Source: Pinus tabuliformis (taxonomy: Eukaryota; Streptophyta; Pinopsida; Pinales; Pinaceae). From it: DNA of 64,000 nucleotides. The stretch spans positions 318,392,545-318,456,544 of the forward strand of contig CM062820.1 in the NCBI GenBank assembly GCA_031772625.1, in the 5' to 3' direction. Under the pieces are notes generated by a model. The model was given only the letters and a program-made list of their open reading frames with translations, did no database searches and was not told where the DNA came from. Positions 34,498-47,673 of the stretch are shown in pieces (the stretch's first letter is position 1; every line of letters begins with the position of its first letter). Position numbers and translations under genes: made by a program.

Positions 34498-36460
34498 TCA
34501 AGTGAAATGAAACAACCAATGCGACCAAGTAAGTATTCCGGCTACCATTTGAATTCTACGCAAGTGCTTGCTTCTGATCAACAAGAGAGAACTACTGAAA
34601 GGCAACTCCCATGAAAACTTGTAAATAGATCCGTTGAATGATATGGATTCTCTATCTGACTCCAAAAACACTGCATAAGGATCTTGAAATTCATGTGCAC
34701 TGGGACTTAGCTCATCCAATGGATTACTTTTCTTCTCCTCATACCATGAATGCAAACTTTCATCTGAGCTTTGTGACGTGACTCCTACTGAAAATGACAA
34801 AGAAACCGGCTGCCAGATCAAGTTTGTATAAGTACACGTTTCAATCTCATAGGTAGCTAATGGACAAGGACTTTGACTATAGACATCATCCAACACATCA
34901 GCTATTGGATCGTGAAAAACTTGAAAAGACTGCTACAACTCATTTTCTATTGGTTTCGATGAGATTACATGATTTTCTACAAGCTACTCATTTGAAGATA
35001 TACTATGCAATTTTCCCTTCAAAAACTAAAATGATTCAAAACAAAATGGTATGGAATCATCTTGCATCATTTGATAACATGGTCCAGCTTCCAAGTCTTC
35101 ATTTGTAACTTGACAACCAAAGGCATTCGGGGGCTGAAACTATGGATATGATATGTCTTGAACAAGGTTTTCATTGCCCTCAAGATGGTCCAAATCAAGA
35201 CTTGTCGACAGTTGATTTCTGATTGCATGAATGTTGTCTCTAATGAACTGAAATGAGGCAAAAAAAAAGGCAAAGATCCTTCACTTACTTCAAACTTTGG
35301 TGCACTTTCCTCCTCACTTCCATAGCTGATATGTATCAGCTGATCATTGTATTCGAGCTGCTGAAAGTGAACTTCCTCCTCCCACAAACTAGCTGTTGAT
35401 TTGTCTGCAAGATTAGCTTCTGTTTGGAGACCATCATCATCATCATCATACTGATCAAACTTAGGAAAATCATCAATATACAATACATCATCAAGCATAC
35501 ATGTCATATCAATAGATCTCTCTTCTGTAAGATTATCTATAAAACAATCATTATTGGATCTATAACAACTGGGATAAGAAAGAAAATGTTTTGGATCGAC
35601 CACTTGTTCTTCTTCAATCAGCAAGCCATGGTCTTGCACATCATACTCATTCCTTGTGGTGATCTTCTGCATCATCTCTTCCATTGCACTTACCAAAATG
35701 TTGAGCTTTACCTCTAAAGATGTTGATTTCTCTGGATCTATGTTCTTCATCTCTTTTTCCTTCAACTTTGCCCTTCTGATCAACAAATTAGCCTCTACAT
35801 CTACTGCATTGTTCTGCATCTCTTCAAGTGTTGCAAGGTTCCTTTCTCTCAGCTAAAACTCCATTTCTGGATCAAAAGCATTCAGATAGTGCAAGAGAGC
35901 GAATCGAAGAGGAGGTCTTATATTAATTGGCATTGAAAAGTAGACTTGATTAAATCTGGCAGAAAATTGTTGTATTATCTCCCCTGACAGTCTTTTCAGC
36001 TAGTTATACTCTTCTATAATCAAGAAAGGGTTTTTTCTGACCACCCACTTGTCAAGGAAAACTTTGACGAATTGCTGGAAATCTGAGATGCTTGCATCAG
36101 GCAGGGTTTTGAACCAACTCTTGACTTTGCCTTGCAAGGAAAGAGCAAAAAGCCTAATACTGACATCTTCTTCATCAACTTCAAAAAGGTAAAGAAAAGA
36201 CTCAAAATTCAATACATGTTTCTCAGCAGTGATGTTGTCGCTTTCACCATCAAATCTTGGTAGATATAGGTCTTAAAAGAATCAACTGCAGGTCTTGGAT
36301 CTTTTCTCAAATACAATATACTTTGTAAAGCCTTCTTGACATTCTCGGGAAAAGAGAATAAATAATTTATAACAAAGAACATAATGTCTTGGATGAAATT
36401 CCAACTTGAATACCTGATCTTTCCATATTGTCCTTTCATGTTTCTGCTGGTCAGGTTCAT
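34498..36460 (-). pseudogene. A Gypsy gag, broken
   Basis: Minus-strand gag polyprotein (capsid precursor). Seen in order: an N-terminal stretch around FPENVKKALQSILYLRKDPR (36460-36209), the retrotransposon gag core VSIRLFALSLQGKVKSWFKT with FQQFVKVFLDKW (36212-36000), a bridge IRPPLRFALLHYLNAFDPEM around 35900, then DVEANLLIRRAKLKEKEMKN and an acidic tail with a run of Asp (35819-35067), and a further open piece to 34498. In-frame stops interrupt it near 36000 and 35855. No zinc knuckle or protease was found. Gag is the only coding part of A, against pol-only B, so A looks non-autonomous. Confidence 0.8.
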
Positions 36461-36769
36461 CCTCCAGTGGAGTCCTTAGATATGATCTCGAAACTGATTT
36501 AGAGTTTCCAGGTGAATGATTTCGGCCTTACTGTGTCTGATCGTTGTTCACCATCAATAATTAGATCAAAACTTGATTACATTTTACTTGGGAACATAAA
36601 ATTTGCAAGTCAACTGTTTAGTTTCATAAACTAAACTGGATATTGACTGAAGCAGCGTTCATCTACTTATGCACTCGCAAAGCAAGAGCAGTTCGAAGCC
36701 TACCTGGATAACTTCAGGCTCCATCTATAGTTCATAAAGAAAACAACAATAACAAGCAAACAAACTTGT

Positions 36770-36789
36770 CTTCCCCAGTATGGTCACCA
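36770..36789 (-). other. A primer-binding site
   Basis: On the minus strand TGGTGACCATACTGGGGAAG follows three bases after the LTR A3 end. It is a variant of the TGGCGAC..CTGGGGATCG sites of T1 and B. Confidence 0.65.
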
Positions 36790-36792
36790 CTA

Positions 36793-39393
36793 TGTTAAGG
36801 CCTAAATCTACCTTAAGCTGAGAAAGGCAGGTCTAGGGTAACATCAAACCACGCTTAACCTAGTAGCTAGCCCTACCAGGTCAGGAGATGGCTCTCTCCT
36901 TGTCAATATCAGGAGAATATAGCAAATGAGGCTTGATATGACTGATATAAAGACTAATTTTAGGCTAGGTATATGCTCAGAGGAGTTTGATTGAATTTTA
37001 TGTTGGTTTGTTGGATCAAATGTGAAAGGCAGTTTTGGGTCCGGGGAATGAACTCAGTCTTGTAGAGGTTTCTATGGGGCGAGGTAGGAAAATGCTTTAG
37101 TACTTCAGATTAGGTGTAATGGTGAGTTTTGACACTGGTGAGGAGTTGGAGAGGGCATGAATGTGTCATGAGTCATCTTCAAATAGTAGAAAACATGTAA
37201 AACTAATGAAACCCTAAGTTAGAGCACTGCAACATCAATGATTTCCACCATTATACTTGATTCATTTAGTTAAGCAGAAAAGAGAGAGATAATGGCACAC
37301 ATAAACATATGATAAATTGAATCACTGATGTAAAAAAATTACTAAGTCACCTTGCCACAAGTATCCCACAAAATGCTACAAACCCTGGTCTATTTCCTTG
37401 CCAAACTAGAGAGATGATGTACAATAGTGCTCAAAGCATTCACAAGAGTCCAGCCATTACAAATTACTGAAACATAACATGATATAGACCTCCAAACCAC
37501 CTATGCTATCCATCAGGGTCGAATCTATGAGTTAAGGAGTTGTTTCAACAAGATCTAAACTAAAAACTGAAAAATACGCAGTGGAACAGCTTGCCTCTAA
37601 AACCTAGGAAACTGATTCATTCAACTCTAAACCACCTACACTTGATGTATCTACCTTATCAAGTCAATTTTTATCATTTTTACATCATAGTACATCAATT
37701 TACATCATTTCACATCATTAATTTGACCATAAGAGAGAAAAAGTCAAACTTGAAGAAAACTAGGTGAAAAACAGAGTTTTTTGAGTAAAATTGGCACTTT
37801 TTCATCCTGTGCATAGTTCTTTTTCCAAGCTGATTTGGGAGGCCTTCCATTTCACCAAATTTTCTCCAAGATAGCTTGTTGGAAAGGTATGTCTGTTTAA
37901 TTTCTAGTACAAGTGGAATTTCTGAATTTGGTGTCCATTTTCCCCTCCAAAATTGCAATCGCCCAAGACTGCTTCCCGTGTGGCCAAAAAGTGGCAAAGA
38001 GGGCATTTTTTGGGTGTTTTTGGTCCTTTTGGAGGTCCAAAACTAGTCAAAACTTCCTAGTAATTTCTGAGCATGCATAACTTTCCATAAGAAACCCAAA
38101 AATTCAAATTTTTCTTCAAATGGAGGTCCCTACAAAAGCGAGTGCCAGGTGGCGCTACGCACCTGTTGGAAAACCCTGTGCGTAGCGCCATTGATTCTAT
38201 GCATAGCGCCGCTTTCAAATCACGTTTTGGAGGCCTTCCTAGTGTCAAAATTGGGTGAACAATAGCTCGTTGGAAATAGTATTGAGTCTACCTTCCAACA
38301 AAACTTGAATTTTTCAATTTGGTGTTCCTTTGCCCTGACAAAAGTCAAATCTCCCAAGACTGGTCAAAATGTGCAAAATGAGGTTGTCTAAAGGCAGAGT
38401 GCTGTTGCAGTCAACTTTTTAAGGTCTTCCTCAACTCCAAATTGAGCTCATGATAGCTCATTGGAAATATATTTGAATCAAGTTATCATTTAACTCATAA
38501 ATCAAGTCATTTGGCCAACCACACTAGGAAAAATATTTATTTTACCAAGGTCACTTCAGAGGTGCATCAATTCTCCTGAGACAACTGTATTTTTGATATT
38601 TCTCTAAAACCATCAAACCTGTGTAAAAATTTAAGGTGGTGTTTCTTCCCTGACCTATTTTGGACAAAAACCTCTCTCACTTTCTCCAAATTCATCTTCT
38701 ATTTCTCAGAAACATCATTTGAGTAAAACCTACCCCGATGTGTGGAACAGGGGATTTGTCGAAATGAAGGGAAATGAAGGGGATAAGGGGCTTCTAAATT
38801 CTTGAGGAAATTTTTGGAAGTAGGGAGGGATGTTAGGAAACAGGGGAAAGTGGAATTTCAAAGATCAAGTGAGGGGAAGGGATCCAAAAGGGCTAAGCAC
38901 AGGCCAAGCCTAGAAAATTGTCAAATTGTAGCAAGAAACTAGGGTTTGTGGGAAAATGAGGAATTTGAGGGATATCAGTGATGGGAAGTGTTTAATAAGG
39001 TACAGTAAGGATAGGGGAAGGTGTATGAGCATCAATATGCAAGATTTTTTGATGATTTGACCATCCAAGAGAAATTACCTTCAAAACCCTAGGAGAGGGA
39101 AATGAGCCTTACCCAAATACAACTGAAGCACGAACAAGGTGTAAAATGACCCATTGGAACCTGAAATGATGATGACAACCCTTTGAATGGTGGTACACTC
39201 AGCTGAATGGTGACATGGGCTAGCCTTTGGACAATTTTGAAAGGAGTGCAAACAAACCCTAGACCTAATACCTAGTGACCAAATTTTACTTGAAGACTCA
39301 CTGAAATGACAAAATTTGACTTTGACATACTAAAACCGCTTTGTAAGAGAATATTTGATCACTAATGGAAGGCTTCAAAGGCTGAAACTAACA
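36793..39393 (-). repeat. A3: 5' LTR of A
   Basis: 2601 bp, TGTTAAGGCCTAAATCTACC to GAAACTAACA on plus, followed by TAAGG. Full-length reference for A1 and A2. Contains the perfect 12-bp stem hairpin at 38151-38189. Confidence 0.85.
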
Positions 39394-39398
39394 TAAGG

Positions 39399-40003
39399 AG
39401 TATTTTCTAATTCTTCTATTATTTCAATTCCTTCTCGTGCTTCATTAATTCCCTCTCCTACATCCTTTTGGGTTGTTGTAGGAACAAGTTCGTCAACTGC
39501 TGGTGCTTCCCTTTTGGTGCCTGTAGATGCTTCATCAATTACAACATCAATGCATTCAACAATCTTTTAAAGCCTTTTATTGTAGTATTTATATCCTTTT
39601 CTTCTATAGGAGTATCCAAGGATAATTCCTTCATCAACTCTAGATGAAAACTTTACAAGTTTATCATCATTATTCTTTATGTAACATTTTATTCCAAAAA
39701 ATCTAAAATGTTTGACAGTTGCAGGCTTACCAAACCACAGTTCATAAGGAGTTTTATCACTGTTTACCTGAATATGAGTTTTGTTGAGTATATTCATGGT
39801 TGTATGTGTTGCTTCTCCCCAAAAGGTATGAGGTGTTCTAGACTCATCAAGCATGGCATGTGCCATTTGTTGGATTTTTATGTTCATTCTTTCTGTCACT
39901 CTATTTTGCTGGGGAGTTTTAGCTATAGAAAACTTCCTCTTGATACCATGTTGTTCAAAAAAGTAAAAGAACTCATATGATATAAACTATCTCTTGTATC
40001 ATA
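39399..40003 (-). pseudogene. C2 Copia integrase C-terminal part
   Basis: Minus-strand integrase, which would insert element cDNA into the chromosome. Visible: FYFFEQHGIKRKFSIAKTPQ near 39960-39905, then VTERMNIKIQQMAHAMLDES containing the third catalytic acidic residue (Glu in TERMN), TPYELWFGKPATVKHFRFFG, and GIILGYSYRRKGYKYYNKRL, the standard Copia integrase tail. It reads open at 39899-39567 and then into a degraded linker that continues on the far side of A at 14407. Its N-terminal partner is at 52735-53100, across B. Confidence 0.85.
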
Positions 40004-43000
40004 TGTTAGTGCCTAGATTTACCTCAGGCTGAAAAGGTAGGATTCAGGGCCAACATCAAACCATGCTCAGTCTGGTAACTAGCCCTACCAGGTCAGGAGA
40101 GGGCTCTCTCCGGGTCAATCTCAGCAAATTATGATCGATGAGGGCTTGAGATGACTGAAATATCTTCTAATATTATGCTAGGTATATGTGCAAGAGAGTT
40201 TGGTTGAATAAAATGATGATTTTGTTGGCTCAGATGGAAAGACAAATTTTTGGTGCGGGGATTGAGGCTCAGTCCTGCAGAGATCTCAATGGGGCCAGGT
40301 AGGCAATTGTTTTTGGCACTTAAAATTGAATGAGATGGAAGGAATAGACAGGTGAGCTGTTGAAGAGGGCAATAGCAATCATGGGTCCTCCCCAAACAGC
40401 TGCAAACATCAAGAAACTAAAGCAAACTTCAAGTAGAGCATTGCAATTTCAATGGATTCTACTTACACTCTTGTTTGTTTAGTTAAGAAGAAATAAGATA
40501 GAGAATGGCATACATGACATATAATAAAATTCACAATTACAAAGAAAAGCACTGTACCAAGACAAATTTCCACATGAATCCCAAAGAGTGCTGCAAACCC
40601 TGGTCTCAATTCCTTAGCCAAAATGCTGAAATGAATGTACAATGAAGCTCAATGATTTCTCAAGAGTCCAACCATGCTAATGACTGAAAAAAAACATAAT
40701 ATAGACAAACATAGTTCATCCTTGCCTCTAGGGGTCGAGCACACATGTTTAGGAGCTGTTTCAACTAATTCTAAACTGAGAACTAGAAATTAGGCAACAT
40801 AACAGCATGCCTCTAGAAACAAGGGAACTAATTCATTCAGTTTCAAACAACCTTTAAACTTATGAATCTACCTCTACAAGTGAAAATTTAACATATTTAC
40901 ATCATGATCCATCAATTTACATCAAATTACATCACAAATTTTCCATTAGGAAAGTGAAAAAATCAAACTAGCCAAAGCTGGGCGAAAAACATAGCAAAAC
41001 TTGGTCAAACTGGCAATTTTTCCTCTATGCACCGCGCCTGATTCTCTATACGTTGCGCCTGATTGGACCCAATTTTGGAGGCCTTCACAGTGTCCAAATG
41101 TCCTCCAGGTGTACTTGTTGGAAAGTTTTGTCTGTCTGCTTTCCGACCCAAGTGGAATTTTTCAATTTGGCCTCCATTTTCCCTTCCAAAAGTCCATTCT
41201 CCCAACACTGCTTCCTGTGTGTCAAAATAGGGGCAGTGAGGTCATTTTTTGAGTGTTTTTGACCTTTTTGAGGGCTCAAAACCTGTCCAAATTTCTTGGC
41301 CATTGGTAGGCAAGCATATTTTTTCATGCCAAATCCAAAAATTCTGAATTTTTGTGCTTTGGAAGCTCCTAGAAAAAGCGAGCGCCACGTGGCACGGCGC
41401 ATAGGGCAGAAAAACCTGTTTTTGTGCCAAAAATTTGAAAAATGCAAAAAGTGCTCCAAATTGTTTGAAATTTGGGCTGAGTCTCCTCTATCAAACATGG
41501 TGTTGGGCCAAGGAAGCCTCAACCAATATCTTAATTCCTTCATCCTCTTTTCGCCTCCTTGATGCTCTCTTCAACTTTGCCTTTAAACTCCTGATTCTCG
41601 CTTGGCACACCAAGTTCCTTGACAAGTAATGATATGACATGTTTCTAAGCATGTTCTTCTCATTTATGGCTTTATCTAGCTTTCTCTCCAAGTGGATATT
41701 GGCTCTTTCAATCCATGACTCCCTATCAGCATTAATCTCTTGCTCAAGTGAAGTGAACTCCACCCTCCTCCTTTCGGCAGCTTGGCGATTCTCCCGAATG
41801 TTTTGCAACTCCATAATCACCTGTTGGTCCTCAAGCTGCTTATTTCTTTGTTCCAGGTACTATATTGTCCATTGGGATCTATCCACGTTGATAGACAAGG
41901 CATCAATGTCCGCCTGCTGCTCCTGAATGATTTCTCTAAGATTTGTGCTTTGCAGGCAAATATCAGTGTCATTGCCCCCAATGAGAATGAAATCAGTCTC
42001 CCGATCACCTGATGGTCCTTCCTCCTGTAGTGGCCTCTTTCCTCGGTCCTGAACCTGTTGTGCTGATGACGGAAGCGAAGCCCCTTCCACCCCGGGTGGA
42101 GATAACACTCGCTTTGCTGCTGCAAACAATCGTCTAGTGCCCTTGTAATAGGTGATGAACACCGGCATGCTAGCGGTCTGTGTCTGATGGCCCTCTTGCT
42201 GATAAGAAGGTCCACCTGTCTCATGTAAAGCCTTTGAAGGTCCCTGTGGAGCTCTGAAAAACTCACGAGAGATGAAGTCCTCCCAAGTGATGCCTTGTAA
42301 GCCAAACTGATGAATGACCACAATTTTAATAAGAGAAAAATGGTAAATACAGTTGAACTGTTGCTGAGGAGTCTTGTGTTGCACTAGGTTGGTCATCTTC
42401 TCTATGTTTTGGCACATGAAGTAAGGGATGTTCATCATCCTTACCCTGGTAAAATGCGTCAGCAGCCTGATATGATAAGCATACAAACGTGAAAATTGGC
42501 CCTCACAGCTGGAATACCTCATGATCAATTTCATCAAAGGAGCATAAGCATCTTTGAGATACCGAAAAGGAAATACTCTGCTGAGTTGCCTCATATAGCC
42601 AGGTTTGATGTATGGTTCATAATGCTTCCGGTCAATTTTCTGCCTCTTGTTCCATTTCTCTCCAATGTTGGGAATACCGGTTGCTAGTGAAATGGATTCT
42701 GGTGTTAATATGAAAGTGACACCAGCTAGAGTGGCTTGACCATCATGTAAATGCAACACAAACAAACAAGCCAACTCATGATGAAACTGAATGCTAACAA
42801 CCTTCTCACAAAATTCATAACATGACTGATGTTGGAAACAAGAGATGGCAAGAGGGCAGGCCTGTAATTCAGCAAGAGTGGTTGGTTCTTCTCTAATATG
42901 TTTGCCACCTCTATGAGGCCACTTGGGTGCATGTCCCTCTGTAGGTGAGTCGCTGTGGGTCTCCTCTTCATAACCATATGAAGGATCAGATGCCATGTTT

Positions 43001-44466
43001 GCTAGTGGATAAACTGTCTTGGAGTTGCCTTGATGAGAAATAGGTGAGCTGTGATGTATTGAACTGTCTTGATGGTGTGTTTTGACCTTTGCCACCAAGG
43101 GAAGAGTGATACAAGGGACTGTAAGGGGAGGGAAAAATAGTGAGGGATTTAGGGACTGTTGGGATAGGGTTTAGTTAAGGGAACAGGGAATTAGAGTGTA
43201 GTTTGGGAGTTTTAAGTATGAGACTAGGGTTTGGGAATTTGCATTTGGGATTTTGGGAAAGGGAACTTGGGATAGGGGATTAGTGAATTTAGGGGGTAGG
43301 AGAACTTAGGGAATAAGGAAATCAATGGAAAAATGGGGTAAGGGAGTGGTAAGGTGAGAGGATAACTTGGTAGCAAAACAGTCAATATAAAACCCTAGGC
43401 AACAATTTTCTTTGAAAATTTTGAAGAGATAGGGTTTGTTTTCCTTGAAACAATCACCATACATTAAACACCATAAAAAAACCACCAAATTTGGATGAAA
43501 ATTAGTGACAGAGGGTCAACCTACTTGAACAAGCAATGATCCACAAGTTTCGGGCGATTGGAGCAAGTTTTGGCAGTTTTTTGGCTTTTTGGCTGTGTGC
43601 GCCACGCATCTAACCCAATGTGCCGCCTAGCGTATGCGTCGCACCCGTGTCTTTTTGCACTGAGAAATGCGACCCAATGCGCCGCGCTAGTTATGTGCGC
43701 CATGCCTCCTGCCCAGTGTGCCGTGCCCAGTGACTTGGAGCGATTTTCACCCAATTTTTTCACTTGCTCACCACAACACGATTTTGCTTTGCTTTCTCTT
43801 TGATCTTGGAGTGCAAATGAGCTTTAAACATTTGGAGACATGATTTATACATGGAGCTTTTAAATTTTAATTTTGCAAAACCCACTTTCATAATGTTTGA
43901 AAATGACTTTGTTTTTGACTCTGTTTTTGGACTTTTTTCACTTCATTGAGCTTTGTGATGGATTAAATTCCCTAGGCTTTGCTTGTTTTGCAGGTGTTGG
44001 AACTACTGGGATAAGGAAAGAAACCAGGGTTACATATGGAGAAAATAAAATTACATAAATCTATACCATAAAAGCAAAAATACTCAATTTGTTTTGAGGA
44101 AAGACACATCTCTGAGCACTTAATGATGAAATTTATTGATGCTAGGACCTCCTCATGGCCCGCTGGTTATTATTAGACACTTTGAAACATTTTTTTACGA
44201 AACCCTAATGAAACCCTAGACCTAAATGACAATGAAACCCTAAAGCAAAACCTTTGCAATCTTGAAGACAAAATATGACTGTATATGCTTTGAAATGAAC
44301 AACATGAGCCAGCAGGTAAATGACATGAGGGAAACTGTAGGAAAGCCACTACCATCAGATGATCCATGCACCTAACGGAATGCAGCTGATTGAACGGGAC
44401 ACCTAATATGCAATGCAACAAGAGGATTTGATCTCTGACAGAGGGATGAAGATACCGACACTAACA
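40004..44466 (-). repeat. B 3' LTR
   Basis: 4463 bp, TGTTAGTGCCTAGATTTACC to CGACACTAACA on plus. It carries the LTR ORF (41491-43098), a G-box palindrome GCCACGTGGC (41384-41393) and a cluster of TGCGCC/GCGCC words at about 43597-43740. The left end resembles the A LTR end. Confidence 0.88.
41491..43098 (-). pseudogene. LTR-embedded ORF of B, left copy (one stop)
   Basis: Unrecognised protein of about 535 residues, entirely inside the LTR and in the sense of the element. It opens at ATG 43098 (MVAKVKTHHQDSS). A central region (residues about 85-260) has ATGIPNIGEKWNKRQKIDRK, FRYLKDAYAPLMKLIMRYSS and MMNIPYFMC; the last 140 residues are rich in E, Q, K and R and look coiled-coil. A single TAG at 41860 interrupts it; the right LTR has CAG there. 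The middle recalls plant transposon-associated ORFs (TP.IS.ATGIP-type motifs), a weak impression from memory. Function unknown; not gag, protease or pol. Confidence 0.7.
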
Positions 44467-44821
44467 TTGGCTCCAATGGGGATTGTATCTCCTTGGAGGT
44501 GCCAAGAACTACAGATCTCTCGGAAAGTAGGCAGTGCCTTCGTCCATTGGGCTATGGAGTCAATAACTTTGACTAAACAAAACTGAACTCTTGACTTAAA
44601 GACTCAATTTCAGGACTGAACGTGACTCAAATTGACTCATTTTCAAGACTGAAATTGACCAAAAGACCTGACTCTAACAAACCAAACCAAAACTGAAATC
44701 AAACCTCAGCTTTATAGCCTTCACCTTGGGCCCCAAACTGAAGAATGAAAACAGTACACACTTGCAATGGAATTTAAACAAACCGGTATATACAATGATG
44801 AATAGGATAGCAGAAAACAGT
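44467..44821 (-). other. B 3' tail between integrase and LTR
   Basis: On the minus strand, untranslated sequence after the integrase stop, ending CCCCATTGGAGCCAA directly before TGTTAGTGTCGG, the same boundary as in A. No gene seen. Confidence 0.6.
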
Positions 44822-46344
44822 TCACACATAATACCGTTTGAGGAGCCGACCGTTGACCGGCCCGCCAAGATAGTCTTCGCCATTCAGCTCTTGCAAAAGG
44901 AAAGCATTATGGCCCCGATGTGCAGCAATCTTGTATGGTCCTTTCCAAATATTTTCAAATTTGTTGTGCTTACCTTTCTCTTCATTCCTTGCATCCCATT
45001 TCAGCACTATGTCTTCGATTTCAAACCTATCCGCCTTTGCTTTTCGGTCATATATCCTCTTAATTATTTCCTGCAGCTTGGAGGTGTTCTAAAAATACCT
45101 CCTCTCTAGTTTGCTGCAAATGTATCATTTGATTGATCCTCCGCTGCAAACTATCATCTTCACTGCCAGCCTCTTGCAAAATTTTTACAACTGGGACTGC
45201 CAAAGAGGTCGGGAAGACTATGTCCACACCATACACAAGCTCAAAAGGTGACATGCCAATAGATTTCTTTTGACTTACCCTGTCAGCCCAAAGTGCATTG
45301 GCCAACTTTTTATGCCAACCCTTCTTGTTAGTTTCCAACAGCTTTTTAATGATGTTGACAAGAGATTTGTTTGAATATTCCACCAATCCATTGCCTTGTG
45401 GGTAATAGGCAATCGAATGCCCAAAGTGATTTGATACTTATGACAAAAGTCAATCATTCTTTTCGATTTAAAAGCTGCTTCATTGTTAGTGATCAACTTA
45501 TTTGGACATCCAAAATGAGACAAAATGTTGTTTTCAAGAAATGAGATAATTATCGAATCGGTGGCCTGCCTTGTAGGAATTGCCTCAATCCATTTGGTGA
45601 AATAATCCGTCGTTGTGAGGATCCACTTATGCTGTGCTGAAGAAGAAGGATGAATCTCACCAATAAAATCCAAACCCCACTGCTGAAATGGAGCACTTAC
45701 TTCAATGGGTTTGAGTGGTAAAGGCTGCAACTTCCTCTTACCTTGAAGAATTTGACATTCGTGACAGCTGGCCACTGTTTTATACACATCAGCAAATAGA
45801 CTTGGCCAATAATACCCCACTCTCAAAATTTATTGGCTGTTGTTTTCCAAAAAGGATGGCCTCCGCAATCTCCCTTGTGAAAATCTTCCATAACTTGTTT
45901 TGCCTCTTCTTCTACTAAACAATTCAGCAGGACACCACTAGGATATTTCCAATAAAGTGCACCATTCATGATACAAAATTTTGCAGCCTTCAATTTCAGT
46001 GTCCTACTTTTTTTCTTAGCCATTCTGGGAGGTGATGACATATTTTGGAGTACGTAAACAATGTTTGAATACCAAGGAGAAAGGAGGAAAATTTCTGATA
46101 CCTGAGTGGGCATATTTTCTTCATCTTCCTCGGACATAGCAGCAATTAGATTAATGTCCAAGGTGTGCAAATTTGACTCAGCCATCAGTTTAGCTAGCCC
46201 CTGTCCATTAATGAGCTTCGTCGGTTTGATTTCCATGTCATATTCCAGCAAGGCAGCAATCCGTTTGCCTCGCCTTCCCTCCGGATCTGTTTGCACTAGG
46301 ACATCCTTAACAGCAGCATTAGGGAATGCAAAATATAAACCCAA
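44822..46344 (-). pseudogene. B Gypsy integrase, broken
   Basis: Minus-strand integrase. The zinc finger is intact in pattern (FHKGDCGGH then CHECQ), although a one-base frameshift near 45825 separates its halves. The core shows GLDFIGEI with the first catalytic Asp, TDYFTKWIEAIPTRQATDS, then LITNNEAAFKS where the usual TDN is TNN, so the second catalytic Asp appears lost (a G-to-A-type change). A further frameshift follows, and VEYSNKSL keeps the third acidic residue in another frame. The C-terminus (45007-44822) has IWKGPYKI and ends LLKRYYV. Residues before the zinc finger connect to RNase H. Confidence 0.85.
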
Positions 46345-47673
46345 AAATATTTCAATGCCTTTACCAATGCAAGGGCCTGTTTTTCAATAATATTATACTT
46401 CAATGCTGCATCCCTTATGGTTATGCTGAAGAATGCAATTGGTTTCTCAAGCTGGTCTCTCTTCTGCATCAATACCACTGCCATAGTATGATCCGAGGCA
46501 AATGAAAACAAAATAAAATCCTGAGTATAGTCCGGGCTTATCAAAACCAGAGCTGAAGAGAGAGCTAACTTCACCAAATTAAAAGACTTAATTGCTTCCT
46601 CAGTCCACCTTACTACACTATCCTTTTTCAGCATGTTTGTGATTTCTCTTAAGTGTTCTACAAGATTGGGCACAAAGCGACGTAAGAAATTTATCTTACC
46701 ATTGAAGGATTGGATTTCTTTCTTACTTCATTGGAAATAAATCTTTTGAATGGCCTCCACCAGAGCTGGATCGATGCAGATTCCCTCCTTTGAGATAATA
46801 TGCCCGAGAAGCTTGCCTTCATCCATGGCAAACAAACTTTTCTTTGGATTGAGAGAGATGCCATATTTCCTACACTGCTGAAAAACAATCTTCAAATGAT
46901 GGAGGTGCTCTTCATCTGTATTAGAGAAAACTGTTAAGTCATCAAGATAAACAACTAGAAAGACATCTTTTTCATTGGCAAATGCTATATCCATTGCCCG
47001 CTGAAATGTTGCACCAACATTTTTCAATCGAAACGACATCTTTGCATAATGAAAAGTTCCCCATAGAGTGGTGAATGCTGTTTTGTCACGATCATCCTCA
47101 TGGACCAGAATTTGGTTATAATCGGAATAACCATCGAGTAGTGACATCCGGGATGCTCCAACTACTCTCTGAAGTACGTGATCCATCTTGGGCAATGGAT
47201 AATTGTCTTTCAAGGAAACTTTGTTCATATTTCTAAAATCAATGCATAACCGGATCTCACCTGTTTTCTTGCGGACGGGCACCAAGTTTGAAATCCAATC
47301 TGAAAATCTTATGGGGACTATGATACCAGCTTTATACAACCTATTCACTTCCTTCTCGATTGAGGGCAGCAACTTTGGATTTATTCTTCTTAGCTTTTGA
47401 CGAAAAGGCTTTTGATTTGGCTTGATCGGGATCACATGTTGAATTATGCTCGTGTCATATGCCTTCAAATCTGAATAATCCCAAGCAAATACATCAGTAA
47501 AAGAGGATAACAAACTGATATACTTTGCTTTTACCTTTGGGGGCAATGCCTTTGATAATTTGACCATCTTGGGATTTTCAGCTGATCTAATGTTCACATC
47601 CTCTACTCCTTTTTCAGTTGGCAACAAGCTTGATTTTCTAGCCACATCATCCTGATCGAAGAGCTCCTCCAAA
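46296..47673 (-). pseudogene. B Gypsy reverse transcriptase and RNase H, broken
   Basis: On the minus strand from about 47673: a pre-RT stretch with FTDVFAWDYSDLKAYD, then EVNRLYKAGIIVPIRFSDWI, RLCIDFRNMNKVSLKDNYPL, SLLDGYSDYNQI (first catalytic Asp), VVYLDDLTVFS (YLDD box) and KLLGHIISKEGI, followed by RNase H from 46673 (FASDHTMAVVLMQKRD, IIEKQALALVKALKY). A stop and short degraded stretch lie near 46680-46730. The open frame upstream of 47673 begins at an ATG (47705) inside inverted LTR sequence, so its first eleven residues are not retroviral. Gag and protease that should precede it are missing. Confidence 0.88.

Larger units (their letters stand above)
14413..39393 (-). mobile_element. 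A: gag-only Gypsy element with three LTR copies
   Basis: On the minus strand: 5' LTR A3 (39393-36793), PBS, gag-bearing internal region (36792-34215), LTR A2 (34214-18667, interrupted by T2), the X sequence (18665-16931), then a partial LTR A1 (16930-14413). The outer ends are flanked by GAAGG (14408-14412) and TAAGG (39394-39398), a 5-bp duplication with one mismatch, and C2 coding continues across. No protease, reverse transcriptase or integrase is present. The LTR-internal-LTR-X-partial LTR arrangement suggests later recombination. Confidence 0.8.
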
